Notes: generated from the sequence alone by a model not told the origin. 64,000 nucleotides of DNA from Gaeumannomyces sp. JS-464 (GCA_002197995.1 NGZR01000004.1:4960001-5024000), one strand, 5' to 3'. Positions 1 to 12,027 are shown, counted from the first letter of the stretch. Program-made: numbers and translations.

Positions 1-1826
1 GGGTTTAACAATTATTAAATTACAATTTTATAATTTATTATAAGCCGGGCAAGCAAAATAATAAGGCCGACGTGTTATTAAAACTAGCCTAATATAGGCC
101 TAAAAAAAGGGGGAGTAAAAATCAGCCGATTACGACGATTTTATAAAAAAAACACTTCCCCGAAACCACAACGGTTTTAACGACGGAAAATACGACGGAA
201 AAAGGTTAAAAACCATTGTTAATGCTTTTCGCATCCGCTAAACTTTGTAATATCCTTTTAATAAAATGGATTACAAAATTTACTAATAAAATCCGCAAAA
301 CCGGCGAGTTAAATCCCGAGTATTAAAGCCATTTGCAAAGGCCGGGAAAGGATAAAAAAGTAAAAAATAAATTTTTTTACCGTAAAAACAAACTGTGGGT
401 GCCAAAAGCTTTATAAAAAAAGTCCTCAAATTTAAGCACGATATAAAAGTCGCCGGATATATAAGGATAAATAAAACTTTTAAGCTAATTACGCGCCACT
501 TTTAATAGCTAAATATCGAAAAAAGCGTTCGGGAATACGTAAAAAGTTGCTTAAAATGCTAAAAAAACAGCTTTTAAATATGCACTATTTAAACCCCTTT
601 AACTTATAAAGCTGCACTACTAGCTTTAAAAAACTGTAATTATAACTTTATTACGGATTTCTTTTTAAACGACAATTATAATTTAATTTAAATAATGGTA
701 AACCCATTTATTAAAATAGCACATTTCGTACTTTTTAAAGTAAAAAAGTAAAAAGCGGATAATTTTATCCGTATATTTGCTAAAAAAATACTAGCGATTG
801 CACGGTATGCTATTGGATATTATTTTCGATAAAAATTCCAAATTTACAACCATTTATAAAAAGATTTCCTTCGTTTAATCGGGATTAAGCTTAAAATAAA
901 CCACGGCTTTCCACTTTAAACGAACGGATAAATTAAAAAACTTAATTAAAATTTGGAAATTTATTTCCGTTTATTCGTTAATTACGAAATACTAACTAGG
1001 TTAATTTTTTTCCCATAGCGGAATTTGCCTATAATAATACTTCTTTGCAAATACTACCGTTATTCCCTTTTTCGCTAATTACGGGTATTATTTAGCTTTT
1101 AACAACCCCCTTTTTTCGGGACGAACAAAAAACCCAAATAGCAAGCTATACAGCCATTAAATGATTTAAATACATTAGGAAGCTAAAAGCTACCTCGAAA
1201 AAGCACGAAAACGAATAAAGCATTGGGCAGATAAAAAACGAGGCCTTTTACCGGTTTTAACCGAAGGACAGCTCGTTATGCTTAACGCTCGCCATGTTAA
1301 AACTCGCCGCCCCGCCAAGAAACTCGATTTTAAAATGCTCGGCCCTTTCCGAATTTCAAAGGTGATTTCCCTTTCCGCAGTTCGTTTAACCCTGCCAAAA
1401 ACCTGGAAAATCCACGACGCTTTTCACGTGTTATTTATAAAGCCTTACCGCGCTGGCATTTAAGCACGACCTAACTTTAACCAGGTCCTGCGAAAAGCTC
1501 CCCCGATAAAGGGAAAGTATACCGTCGAAAGGGTGGAAAACTTTATAATTAGCCCCCAGGGAAAGTATTATACCGCGTAAAGTGGGAAGGATACCCGAAA
1601 GAGCGGGACAAAACCTGGGAGCTTTAGGAGCATTTTAATGGCGAAAAAGCCAAAGCCAAGGTTGTGGCTTTTTATTAACAACACCCCGACAAACCCAGGG
1701 ACGAACACGTGCCTTTGCTACGTTAGCCTCCACCAAAAGAAGGGCCGACCAGGAACCTTTAGCACGCAAAAGGCCACGGAGGACCTAGGAGGGTCTCGGG
1801 ACGCGCCCTTGGGAAGGGGAGGATTG
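1..1826 (+). mobile_element. Ty3/gypsy chromovirus-type retrotransposon, 3' internal part, RIP-degraded
   Basis: Very AT-rich and full of stop codons for the first 1.25 kb, then more GC-balanced. A degraded integrase core can be followed at about 660-1260: a motif like 'AHF' near 715, a 'DKNSKFT'-like stretch near 825-845 and a 'STAFH'-like stretch near 900. The open piece at 1278-1463 is the integrase C-terminus, with the family signature around 'GPFRI' and 'HDAFHV'. A decayed chromodomain follows at about 1520-1720 ('KWEGYP'-like and 'TWE'-like signals in shifting frames). Protease, reverse transcriptase and the 5' LTR lie outside the window or are unrecognisable. The excess of TpA and many stops fit repeat-induced point mutation. 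The order integrase-chromodomain-LTR makes the Ty3/gypsy call firm, while the lineage within chromoviruses is inferred. Confidence 0.85.
1811..1823 (+). other. Polypurine tract of the retrotransposon
   Basis: An uninterrupted purine run lies three bases before the LTR start at 1827, the expected place for the plus-strand primer of an LTR retrotransposon. Its position supports the LTR boundary. Confidence 0.7.
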
Positions 1827-2139
1827 TGTCACACGGAAGCGACCAGGGATTCTTAGGAATAGCCTTACAAGGGCCACGGAGGCCCAAGCGCCTGCAAAAA
1901 GTAAGCGCTGGAGCAGTGGAGCCAGTCGTTCAATAGGGCTACCAATCGGGCCAACGGAGATGGCGTAAGTGGACGGGCCACCTGCACGGGCCACCTAAAT
2001 CTGGCTATTTAATCCCGGCGTCATTTCAGAATCCCCTTAGCAGATTCTGGCTCCTAAAGCATCTCTTGAGACCATGAAAGATTATTAGCTTTCATAATAG
2101 AGATCACCCCTCTCAAGCCTGCATTGCACCCTTGTGACA
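1827..2139 (+). repeat. 3' long terminal repeat of the Ty3/gypsy element
   Basis: This 313-bp segment starts TGTCACA and ends TGTGACA, a perfect short inverted terminal pair, and is preceded by a polypurine tract. A TATA-like stretch (ggctatttaa) lies near 2002-2011. The segment is less AT-biased than the integrase region upstream. The partner LTR is outside the window, so the ends rest on terminal symmetry and context. The five bases after it (gcaat, 2140-2144) would be the target-site duplication if this is a complete insertion end. Confidence 0.75.
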
Positions 2140-2496
2140 GCAATCATATCGTCTTTTGAATATCTACCGAGGCCGTGCTGCTATGTATATGACCTGGTCT
2201 AATTACTGCACATGGGGAAGTTTCTAGTCAGCAACTATTCTTTCAGCGTCGGTGAGGATGGGCGAGAGGGTTCTGTACCAAGTTGCACCCTTGTGACATG
2301 ATAAGTGGTGCGGGGCAGGCCGCTGGGCTCTGCTGCTCGGCCCTGGATCTTGTCATGTTACTCCTACTCGTCTTGCTTAGAGGCTCCGTCCTTGTCCGCA
2401 CCGACGGGCTTGTCGCCGGAGGAGCTGGTTTCGCGTCGGAGAGCCTGCATCTCTCGCTGATGGACCTCAGACCACTTGCCCTCGGTGCCCTCTGCA
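2140..2496. other. Spacer with a second copy of the LTR terminal 16-mer
   Basis: No gene is supported here. The last 16 bases of the LTR (2124-2139) recur exactly at 2283-2298. Read on the minus strand, the second copy would be the start of an LTR-like sequence, but no matching far end was found. Confidence 0.5.
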
Positions 2497-3625
2497 TCAC
2501 GAGAGATCACGATTTAATGCGGCGTGGTCCTCCGCCAGCCCCTTGGCCTTGAGGGCCTCTTCCAACCTGGCTCGATCAACCTGGAGCTTCAAGCGCTGGG
2601 CCGCCAGCTCTTCCTCCTGCTGCTTGAGCTTGTTCTCCCGGGCGAGGAGCTGCTCCCAATCTTGATCCAAAGCGGACCGACTCAAGGTGTGCGGAGGCTG
2701 CCGCAGCTTGTGGTTGGCGGCCGTGTCTTGGACTGCCTCGTCTTCCTCGAGACCGCGCTTCCCGCCCATTACCGGAGCCGCCTGGGTATTGTCCGGAACG
2801 TATGCGTGCGGAAGTGTGGGGGTTAATGCGGGAAATGAGGTGGCATTGCCGGTGGCTTCCGCTGGGAGCGGGAGAGCAGGTCGTATGGCAGGGGCTGGGG
2901 AGCCCCGGGGGTAGAGTTGGAGCCGTCGATGAGCTGGTGTCGATGGTTGATAATGTAGGGCGGCGTACCCACTCCGCCATCGAGGAAGAAACGGTAGAAA
3001 TGACGGTAGGACTTTGGGTAGTGCCCGAACAGTCTCTGTTTGGGGTTGGGCTCAATCATATCAGCCAGCCTCGAAAATGCCAGCCAGCCGGGAAGTTTGA
3101 TAGGCTTATTCGGCTTGGTGGAGAATGCGCGGGTGAGGCACCCTTGGGCCACGAGATACGCTCGAGCTCGCGGAGCTCCTCTGGATGCACTGTCGGGCAG
3201 GCCCTGCCGTTATTTCTGACAACTTGTTGGTCGAATGTAGCTGCACTTCTCTTGAAACCCGTTGGAAGTCCGGTGCCCCACCAGGTGGTGATCTCGCCCA
3301 CGATGTCTTGGGCCCGCCTCCAGGCGTAATTGGACTTCTTGTTGTTCAGTTCTTTCTTTGGCTTGGCAGGGTTGAATCCCTCGGTGATGATGTCACAAAC
3401 GGCGGTGACGTCGCCGGCGGTCGCGAGGTACTCGGGCAGTCGATCGGGAACGGCCTGGAGAGCAGCGACGAGTAGAGGACTACTCTCGACAGTGCACTGA
3501 TGATTCTGGATGATTGTCCGTGTTTCCTCAGGCGAGATGCGTCGAGAGCTGTCAACCGTGGCTGCGGGAGGCTCTATCGGTATCATGGCCTGGGCTGCGT
3601 TGCGCGTTGGTCGGGAGCCCGGCAT
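2497..3625 (-). pseudogene. Unrecognised minus-strand gene, frame broken at least twice
   Basis: Three consecutive minus-strand reading segments join as one protein of about 375 residues. The first is 3625 to about 3150 (starts MPGSRPTRNA, contains 'DIITEGFNPAKP' and 'TTWWGTGLPTG'). The second is about 3150-2830 (aromatic-rich 'PKSYRHFYRFFLDGG'). The third runs from about 2820 to 2497, and its last 60 residues form a charged Glu/Lys/Gln-rich coiled coil. Frames change near 3150 and near 2825 without convincing introns. I recognise no domain. Proximity to the retroelement makes a transposon passenger or a low-copy lineage gene possible. The breaks could be real decay or consensus errors. It is not a typical gag: no CCHC knuckle is seen. 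Confidence 0.4.
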
Positions 3626-5220
3626 ATTGATGACCGGGATCAGGGATGGTTTCTATGTCGCCCTCGGTTAGCTTTCCAAGCAGTAAGCAGCAGCATTGGA
3701 GACGAAAAAAACGCACCATGTGGGCTTCCGTCTTGGAGCGCTGCTTCTTAGTTCTGGTGCTTGCGCAGAATTGGAGCACACCGGGCCGTTGTGCAACGCA
3801 GAGAACCGAAACAACAAAGTGCTGATGCTCGTGGTGGCACTATTCGTGGTGCAGAGCTTGGAATGGCTGGCGCCTGGGACGAGGATTAGGGGAGTTGGGA
3901 ACAAAAAAGGCGTGGAAGGGAAAGGAAAGTTCGATGGCACGGCGAGGCCGGGAGAGGAACGAAGCCAACCTGCAGAATCGTGTATAAAACGGAAAGAGCG
4001 CCCGCCTCCATATCAGGCAGCCGGGCCGTGAAGATTTGGGAAGGCACGTTGGCCGTTGGGAGGCAACCCTTCGACCGAGCGGGGAGCTGCGAATTAGTTG
4101 GCCCTCTGAAAAAGTCGAGCCACACGGGGAGCGGTCGACAAGTCGGATGGAATGTGCCAACAAGCCGCGAGAGAAGAGGCAAGGCGCCGAACGGCACGAA
4201 GACGGGATATATCGAATGGCCCAGTGGCGGGACCACGAGGCAACGTGGAGAGGCTACCAACCTGTGTCTGGTTTCGATGACAAGCGCTACCCCCGCGCCG
4301 GCCAAGCTGGGGGACCGGCCTGCCCACCAGCGCCAGCACTGACCCGCGCGAGGACCCGACTGCTCTCGAACCTCGACCTGCAGAACCTCGCCTCGGATAC
4401 CGAGGGAATCGGCATCGCCGCCGCCGATCGCCATCACCGCCAAGGTCGCGACAAGGATGGGCTCGTGGTAGGGGCTCGCGTCGAGCGTCAGGCGCCCGAA
4501 GACATCAAATCCTGTGTAGCATATCGCGTCACCGCCGCCGGCCTGCAGCAGAAGCTGACGCGCATCTTGCCGCCCCCTTTTCCCGACAACCCAGGAAAAT
4601 TCTGCGGGACAGCGGCTCCCCCACTCCGAGCAGTCAAGCAATATGTCGACCAGGTCAGTCAAGTTCACGGAATGCAAGCGGTCCGGGGCGTGTGTGTTGG
4701 GTGTGCGCCGGGCCCGGAGCGTCCGAGTCTCGGCCCCGTGTCGGTAATGAGCCGGCCACAGAAGCTGAGGGCTGACGCAGTCGAAATGCGACTCCAAGGA
4801 CAGGTTCCAGAATCCGTGCTAACGATGCCACCCCGGTAGCTCCTGCGTGTCATGGACACGGCCTTCGAGAGGATGCCGTCCAGAAGGTGCGTTGACACCA
4901 CCTACTTGCTCCCTAGGTAGGGGCTGACAAGTGAGACGGGGTACGTCGGCGCTAGGCAGATACCTGCAAGCCCTGAACAAGGAGCCTCACACTCCGCCTC
5001 CGTCATCAGAACATTGACGTCGCCGACCAGGCACCTCAGCCTATAGCAGCTGTGGCTTCGACAGGCGAGATAGCCTCGTGGGATTCCGCCCCAGACAACC
5101 TCGTTTGGACTTGGGCATGCTCGTTCTCGACGACAGCGTCGAGCTTCCTTCAGCCACAGCCGTAGAGGCACTACACTCACGGTGTGGGTACGCATCGGTG
5201 AGGAATTTCTAGGCTCACCA
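3626..5220. other. No assignable gene; long open minus-strand frame at 3886-4797
   Basis: The only sizeable frame is 303 codons on the minus strand (3886-4797). It contains leucine-rich and Gly/Asp-rich stretches but no motif I recognise, and its downstream half reads as low-quality translated GC-rich DNA. It could be the remnant of an unknown protein or chance. The rest of the stretch shows no structure I can support. Confidence 0.3.
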
Positions 5221-5239
5221 ACCCGTCCGCTACGGTATT

Positions 5240-5698
5240 TCTCGTCAACACGGCTTCACAAATGTATTCAGACCCCATTGCCCATCCTCGGACCCATACC
5301 CATGTGCCCATGCATCACTCGCAGCCGCTGCTCTTCTGGCAATCGCCGCCGCCGTCACCGCCCACTCCCCGAGCCCGGTCTTTGACGGCGTGCCTGAGCT
5401 GCTCCTTCGGCTCTACACGGCCACGCTCCAGCACCAAGTCCTCCAGGCCGCACCAGATCCGCGGCAAGGCCGTTCACGTCGAGGACGAGGCATCTCCTCT
5501 CGACGAGATGGGGCAGACCTATAGCTAAAACACCATGGCGCCGCCGGGCTCTGACGATTTTTGAAGCCAGATCATGGACTTGGACTCGATGTTGGGATTG
5601 ACAAACAGCCCGTTCTCGAGCATCCTGGACATGAGCCCAGCCTGGTTCGAAACGGAGGCCCTGGGAACAGTCAGTTCCTGCGACGGCAGGCCGTTTTA
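5240..5698 (+). pseudogene. Possible fragment of a fungal transcription-factor-like C-terminus
   Basis: Two plus-strand pieces in different frames look coding. One, about 5310-5520, is an Ala/Leu-rich helix followed by a Leu-rich amphipathic segment ('GVPELLLRLYTATLQHQ'). The other, about 5574-5698, contains 'MDLDSMLGLTNSPF' and ends at a stop. Such Ala/Leu helices and Asp/Phe/Trp tails are common at the ends of Zn2Cys6 regulators, but no zinc cluster or fungal_trans core is visible upstream. This is a weak inference from style of sequence. It sits beside the metabolic block and could be the rump of a local regulator. Confidence 0.25.
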
Positions 5699-5892
5699 AC
5701 TCGACCGATAAGCTACAAACGGCTGAAGATAGACTGCCTGTGGCCTCAAAAAGAAAATAAACACCGGGATAATAAATCAACTCCCTTTCCGTCTCAGATG
5801 CCCTCGCACGCCAGGCCACCCATCACCCCCAGCGGCATGACGGTCACCTGCGGCAACGCAATAGCTATGTCATCACGTCGAAAACGACGGCG

Positions 5893-7187
5893 CTACACGC
5901 TGGCCCCGACAGCCGTCGCCGGGATCTCGATGTCCGCGAGCCCGAGGTGCTCCTGGGATCCGTGGATGTCGTCTTCCATAAACCCGCCCGCCGCCACAGC
6001 TCTCTTCTTACCCCCCAGGCGGCTGCGGCGCCGTGGAATCGTTACCTTAAAGGCCGCTGCAGGGTCCCAGAAGCCCATCCAGACGATTTCGGCCTCGGCC
6101 ACGCCCAGGGCCGAGGCGACCCTCTGCCTAGAGAGAAGCCCGGAGTCCCTGACACGGACGTAGTCGTCGCGAGAGGCGAAGATGGCGTCGAGCGTGACCT
6201 CGTAGGGCCCGGCGTTTTTGGACCGCAGGACCTGGCACAGGTCAAAGAGCGTCCGTCGTGGCGACGGCAACGAGACCGCCGGAGCCGCCGAGGAGCGGGG
6301 GAAGACGGTGTCGTGGCTTCGCCGGCGTCGCCGGAAGCAACACCACCCCCGGCGCGGCTGCCGGGCGACACGGTGCAGTCAGGGGGCTGTATGCTGCCGT
6401 CTCCGACGTCATGGATGAATACTGCCATGCTGTGGGGGCTGGAATGTGCCGCTGCCCGTTGTGGAGGTTTCGGCGGGCCTCTGCCACAAATGGCAACCTC
6501 TCCGCGGAAAAGAGGAGGCTTTCCCCCCGGCTCCTCCTTCTTGTCCCGGTACGCGTGGCCGTTGCCGTTGTCCAGGGCCAGACGCTCCTCCCCGGGCTCC
6601 AGGTCCATGAGATGGTACAGCGAGAATTCGGCACAGGGGCCCATCTCAATCTCCGTGAGGCCGCCAATGCCGAAGCCGAGGTTTTCCCGACGTCGCCTTT
6701 TGTCCCGGATACGGTGCATGCTGTCGTTTCAACCACACATTAGCGTGTTCAGTCTTTTCTATTCTCTCCTTCTAAGCAGTTGCCTTTTTTCTATGGCAGC
6801 TTGCACAAAAAAACATTAAGCGCGGGGCGCTGTGCTTACAATCATGGCGATCCTCGCTTTCGAGGCGATGCTGTTGGCCAGCTCCTGGGTCGGCGCGAGC
6901 GCCTCGGCGACGATGAAAACGGCGCCCTGGATGCGGTCGACACTCGCGAGCCAGCTGCTATTGGCAGCGGCGGCGGCGGAAATTTCCCGTCCGTACACAT
7001 GGAAACCAAGATCCCAGTCGCCGTCGATGATGCGGGCATGCTGTGTGGCAACGTACGCCTTAACGCGGGCCAGCACCTCGTCCCATCGATATTAAAACGC
7101 CTGCGATAGCAGAAGAAGTGGTAGGGGTGACCAGCTTAGCACACCGTGGCGCCAAATGGAAGATAGTAGGTAGTAGCGCGGGTCCAA

Positions 7188-7222
<35 letters not shown>

Positions 7223-8534
7223 TATCCAGCGGATACCTAGTTAAAAGGTAACTCACGATCCTTAACGCTTCCCATGGCAACGGCGCGGTATCCCACCACC
7301 CGCGCGGCCTCAAGCTTAACCGTGTAGCAGGGCCGCCCACCACCGCCGGCATCGGACCGGACCAAGATGGCGCCGCTAACTCTCACGGTCCTCGCGTTTC
7401 CATCGTCGTCGGCCGCGAAAGGCTGCAGCTGCCTGTACTCGGCCGCTCCCAGGCGGAGTTCTCCCCCGGGCCCGCGCAGGACGTCGGGCTGTGCGTTCTC
7501 GTACAGCGCGTGCGCGGCCACCGAGGCCGGGGTGCAACGGGACCCGGGCCCCGCGGGCCGAACGTCGAAGACGCCGTCGGGGTAGACGGTGGCCGTGGCG
7601 CCGGGGGACTTGGGGGTGGAGCAGAGGCCGCCGCACTCCATAATCTTGCCCATGTGCAAAAAGCCGCCCAGCACACGGGGGTCCATCTCCTTGTCGTCAT
7701 CGTTGTGGTAGTTGTTCCTTTTCTGGCGGAGGCGCAGCTGGTGGATGCACCAGGCGGCGTAAGGGGCCGGGTCGTACGCTCTGCCGCCGACGATAACGTC
7801 AAAGTCGGGCTCGGCGTCCATGGCGTCGACAAAAGGCTCCGGTCCCATCTGGGCGACGACGCGCGGGCTCGCGTCGATGTCGCCCGGCGTCGCGGGGGGC
7901 ACGCAGGGCCCGCAGCCGACCAGGCGGCCCTGGTTAAGGCGGTCCATGACCGTCGTCTTATCGATGCCAGCGAAAATCGAGATTACCTTGAAGCGATAAT
8001 CTCTAAGGGGCAACGCGTATAGGAAAAACCATTTTAAACCGGTTATCAGGCTGATCCCAGGAGTTTGCGTCGCCCTGCCTACATAGGTATCTAGGTGGGT
8101 AGGCCTGTCACTCACTTGCTTCCGGCTTCGGAGCAGATCTCCTTGATGATTTCGCACATCTCCTGAACGTGCTCGTCCGAGCCGTCGCCGCCTGCGGACG
8201 CGAATATCAAGGGCACGCAAAATCCGTGGCACAGGCGGAGTAGCTTGGACAGGTCCTGGACGTAGGCGGCGCGGGGCGACGTCATGGAACCCAGGGCCAG
8301 CTTCTGGGGCCCGCTGTCGGTCGAGCCCGAGTCTAGAATAAGGGCGGTCGGTACACCGGTGGACACGAGGCGCGCCAGCTCGCGCCGCGTCAGGTCCTCG
8401 TCAAAGCCGTAGCCCATCATGCCCACGGGCGTATGGATGTGGCAGAGAGGCTGCTGCTGCGGCTGATGGTGGTGGGATGGCATAGCAGCAATGTGAGCAG
8501 CCTTTCCGGAGACACCGTCTTTGGCGGTTGCCAT
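5893..8534 (-). CDS. AtuA-like (DUF1446) and DUF4387 fusion protein
   Basis: Four exons on the minus strand: 8534-8116, 8002-7257, 7100-6840 and 6720-5893. The introns have good GT-AG ends (donors GTGAGT, GTGAGT, GTAAGC). Exons 1-4 give the PF07287 acyclic-terpene-utilisation type domain: 'VISIFAGIDK', 'VIVGGRAYDPAPYAAW', 'CGGLCSTPKSPGA', 'YTVKLEAARVVGYRA', 'GPCAEFSLYHLMD'. The C-terminus is DUF4387 ('LFDLCQVLRSKNAGPYE', 'WMGFWDPAAAFK'). The two domains are often separate neighbouring genes in bacteria and fused in fungi. The reaction is not established; AtuA belongs to citronellol/geranyl catabolism in Pseudomonas. One extra base appears in short runs at 7082-7084 and 6682-6685, and a further shift lies in the linker before DUF4387 (about 6280-6400). 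The second intron (7101-7256) holds a 33-base G run. Divergent from the MFS gene. Confidence 0.8.
7188..7220. repeat. Homopolymer run G33
   Basis: Thirty-three G on the plus strand inside intron 2 of the DUF1446/DUF4387 gene, so poly-C in the pre-mRNA. It is followed directly by TTT. Confidence 0.95.
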
Positions 8535-9487
8535 ATTTGCTTGGCGATAACTTCAAGAGACGGGTGACGACGGAGGAGCAGAGAGAGGATGGCAGAGCGA
8601 AACAGGCTCCGCAACCCAGCGGACAACACCGGGCCAGCACTTAAGTTGCCGTGTGAGCTAGGATGAGCTTCGGCGGCTTTTATTTTGTACTACGAATGCC
8701 GTCGGGGGTGATGTGCCCTGCAGCCAGACGAGAGGGTGACGAGTCGACGCGGGGATCCAGAAAGCCACAGGTCATCCCAAACATGGGGTAACCTGCTTGC
8801 GTCGTCGGTCCAAATCCCAGTCGGGTATGGAGCACGCGGGCCACCTCCGACGACCAAGATTGACCCGACTCTACGCCGAGCACTAGGCTTCTTTTTTTCC
8901 TACCGCAAGTTGCGTGAGGGATCCGAGTCGACGGTGGCCATCCCGGGGCAACGTCTTGATGGCGGTGCTTCGACCGAGCGGCTTTCGCCTTGTCGAGCGA
9001 AATCCGATCGGCAACGGGATTGGCCCTGTTCAATCCCGACCCCTGGATCGCCTGAATCCCGATATGTATGCGCTTGTCTTACAGCGGCTGGTCAGGCAGA
9101 TTTCGTTCGCATCAGCACGTCGCACTTTCGGACTCCAATTCTCCATCGTGGAGATGGGATCCCCGAAGATTTTGCATTAGTGGCAGACAAGCATCCTGGT
9201 GGCTTGTCCGGGGCGGCAGTTGGGCTGACTGCCGACGCAGGCGGGAGAACGGCTGACAACATGGACCGCCTCGTAAGAAAAGGAGAGAAAAAAGAGCCAA
9301 GAAAAGATATTTAAGTGGAGGACAGGTCGTGGTTGATGGCAAGAATCCACAGTCGGCCTCAACTAGTGTAGAAGATCACCCCAAGGCACCTCTATCGAAC
9401 TTGACATGCCCTCATGACCAAAATTGGCTTGGTTCCGTTGCCCGTCCTCTTTGCCCCGGGGTCTTGGGGCCTCGCCGAAACGACAGC
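8535..9487. promoter_or_regulatory. Shared divergent promoter region between the DUF1446 gene and the MFS gene
   Basis: About 950 bp separate the two divergent start codons (8534 minus, 9488 plus). No ORF here resembles a protein. I cannot identify a specific operator. The arrangement itself suggests co-regulation. Confidence 0.45.
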
Positions 9488-11365
9488 ATGCCTCAAACGA
9501 GCAATCTTGAGTTGACGGCGCAGTACAACGGAGCTACTGCCAGAACCCCCAAAGCCACCGCCTCACCAGCACCATCTACCATGTTCGTGGAGCATGTAGG
9601 GACAACACCGGCATCGGCATCACGGCCAGCCACCCCAGGTTCGCAACGCTCAACCTTCCCAGCCATGGTTGGCAGCAGCAGGATCAGCCTGCCGAGCACT
9701 CGCTGGAGCAGCCGCTGCCCCTCCTCAAAGCCGTCAGGTGCTTCCCGAAAATGGTCATATACTGCATGGGCATCACGCTGGCCGTTATCGGGTGGGGCTA
9801 CGACCTGGTCATCGTCGGGGCCATGCCGGCCGTGGACTCGTTCCTTAAGGACTACGGCTCCTATAACGACAATAAGCCCGGCAGCGCCGCCGCCGGCGAG
9901 CTCATCATCCCAGCGTACTGGCTTTCGCTCTGGCTGGCCCTGCCGCCGGTTGCCTCGGCCCTCGGCGCCGTCCTGGCCGGATGGTTCGGCAACCGCGCCG
10001 GCCGGCGCGCGTGTCTCATGCTCGGGTGCGCCGTCTCGGCCGCCGCGGTCGCGGGCATCTTCTCCTCGAACCGGCTGGGCGCGCTGCACGGTCGGAGGGC
10101 CATGTTCACGGCCGGCATCGCGGTGCAGGGCTTCTCGGTCGGCGTGATCAAGACGACCTGCATCACGTACGTGTCCGAGAACGCGCCGACAGCGCTGCGG
10201 GGCCCCGCCATGGGGCTCTTCCCGACCTTCACGCTCGTCGGGCAGCTGATCGGGTCAGCCGTCATGTTTGTGATCAGCAAAAAGGCAGAGGGCCAGGGCG
10301 CCTACGTCGCCGCCTTCGCGTCGCAGTGGGGGTTCTCGCTCCTGCCCTTCGCGCTGGCGTGGGTCGCGCCCGAGAGCCCGGCGTACCTGGTACGCAGAGG
10401 CACCGCGAAAGACGGCTCGCCCGGCGGAGGCGGGGAGATGGACGAACGCATTGAGAAGAGGGCCCTGGCGTCATGCGCGAGGCTGTATGCGCCCGGGGTC
10501 GACCCGCGGGCCGCGCTGCGGAGCATCCGGCGCACCGTCGAGGAGGAGGAGAAGAGGGCGGCGGCCGCGTCCGGGGACGGCGCCGCGGCGGCGACGTACG
10601 CCGCGTGCTTCCGGGGCCCCGACCTGCGCCGCACGCTGATCGTGGCCCTGGCCAGCACGACGCCGTCCATCTTCGGGCTCGACCTGCTCTCCAACGCGAG
10701 CGTCTTCCTCAAGTCGGTCGGGATGGACTCGAGCACCAGCCTGCTCTTCATGATGGCCGGCATCGTCGCGGGCATGGCGGCCAATCTGGCGGGCATCTGG
10801 ACGGTCTCGCGCGTGGGGCGCCGGCGGCTCATACTGGCGTCGCTGGCGTTCATCACCCTGTGCTGGGGCGCCATGGGCGTGGCGGGCATCTGGGGACCGC
10901 GGTCGGTCAAGCCGCCGGCCGACGAGGGGCGATAGTCAGGCCGGCAGGCCGGCAGACAAGGAGGTGGCTGCGAGGCTGGCCTGGGCGGCCGCGGCGTGCA
11001 TGATGTCGGCCATCGTGGCGGCGGGCCTGGGCTGCTGGCCGGCCAGCTTCGCCGTGGTGGGCGAGGCGAGCTCGCTGCAGCTGCGGGCGCCGACGCAGGG
11101 CGTCGGGGGCGTGGCGACGCAGGCGGCCTCGACGGCCATGGCTGTGGCGCTGCCGTTCGTCTTCGGCTCGGACGCGGCGGCGCTAGGCCTTAAGACGGGC
11201 TTCGTCCTCTGCGGCGTGTCGGCCGTTGGCCTCGCCCTCTTCTGGCTCTTCCTCCCCGAGATGAAGGACCGCACCATGGCGGAGCTGGACGCCATGTTCG
11301 AGCTGAGGCTGCCGACTAGAGATTTCCGTCGCTGGAGGGGGGCCGAGGGAAGGCGGGGGGAATGA
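9488..11365 (+). CDS. Major facilitator superfamily transporter, sugar-porter-like
   Basis: A plasma-membrane transporter of about 620 residues with a 12-TM pattern. Recognisable parts include 'AEHSLEQPLPLLKAVR' before TM1, 'MGITLAVIGWGYDLVIVGA' in TM1, 'GNRAGRRACLML' as the loop 2-3 signature, 'PESPAYLVRRG' at the start of the central loop, 'SRVGRRRLIL' as loop 8-9 and 'FLPEMKDRTMAELDAMF' at the end. These match the sugar-porter family as used by fungal hexose and alpha-glucoside permeases, but substrate cannot be told. The proposed start at 9488 gives a polar N-tail. Frame shifts occur near 9595-9601 (one base short) and at GGGG 10926-10929 (one base extra). Removing that G joins the last three TM segments in frame. 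Both fit the window-wide run-length errors. Divergent from the DUF1446 gene and part of the metabolic block. Confidence 0.75.
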
Positions 11366-11690
11366 CGCGGGCCGCTGATTCCAGGAACGAGACAATGTTC
11401 AATGCGAGGAACGCGTTCTTTTTCTTCTTTTTTTTCCTCTTTCTCGCTGTATATTATTGATCAAGTGTACGGCGCCAAGTGGATTAGACAATCGTGATGG
11501 TATAGCCTGACACGTCGTCGTAGGCTTCGCACGGAATGTTAGGGTCGTAGTTAGAGAGCCAGCTCGAGATCTCGAATGTGCCGGATACGGTTCACGTACG
11601 GCTGGCTTGTCATAGCAAAAGGTTATAATAATAGGCATATTTTACTCGAGGGTTTTATAAATCGCAACCCCCTTTGCGTAATTAAATTAG

Positions 11691-11730
<40 letters not shown>

Positions 11731-12027
11731 ATTGAGGCGCCCTTTTTATCGTGCTCTTCATTTTCAGGAAACTCACATGGGCTCGGGGCTCAGCAGTGTT
11801 CGTTTGAGCGCTAAAGCCTCTCCTCGCAGGCCACACACGCCCTTGCCCGTGCAGCCTAGGCGCTAGCCCGACAGACATGTGCTGGAGAACTTCTACTTGG
11901 TGCCCCGTGAGGATTACCCCTGGCCGCGACAGCCGCTCAGTGTGTTGCCCGCACCCTAGAGTGCGCTTATCTATCTCAATCTTCATATGTCTCGTCATCC
12001 CATCCTACGGTAACGCTGAATCCTCCT
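11366..12027. other. Intergenic, convergent between MFS and SDR genes, with a T27 run
   Basis: Both flanking genes end here. An uninterrupted run of 27 T lies at 11698-11724, preceded by AT-rich sequence, which fits 3' untranslated and terminator sequence. No gene seen. Confidence 0.6.
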
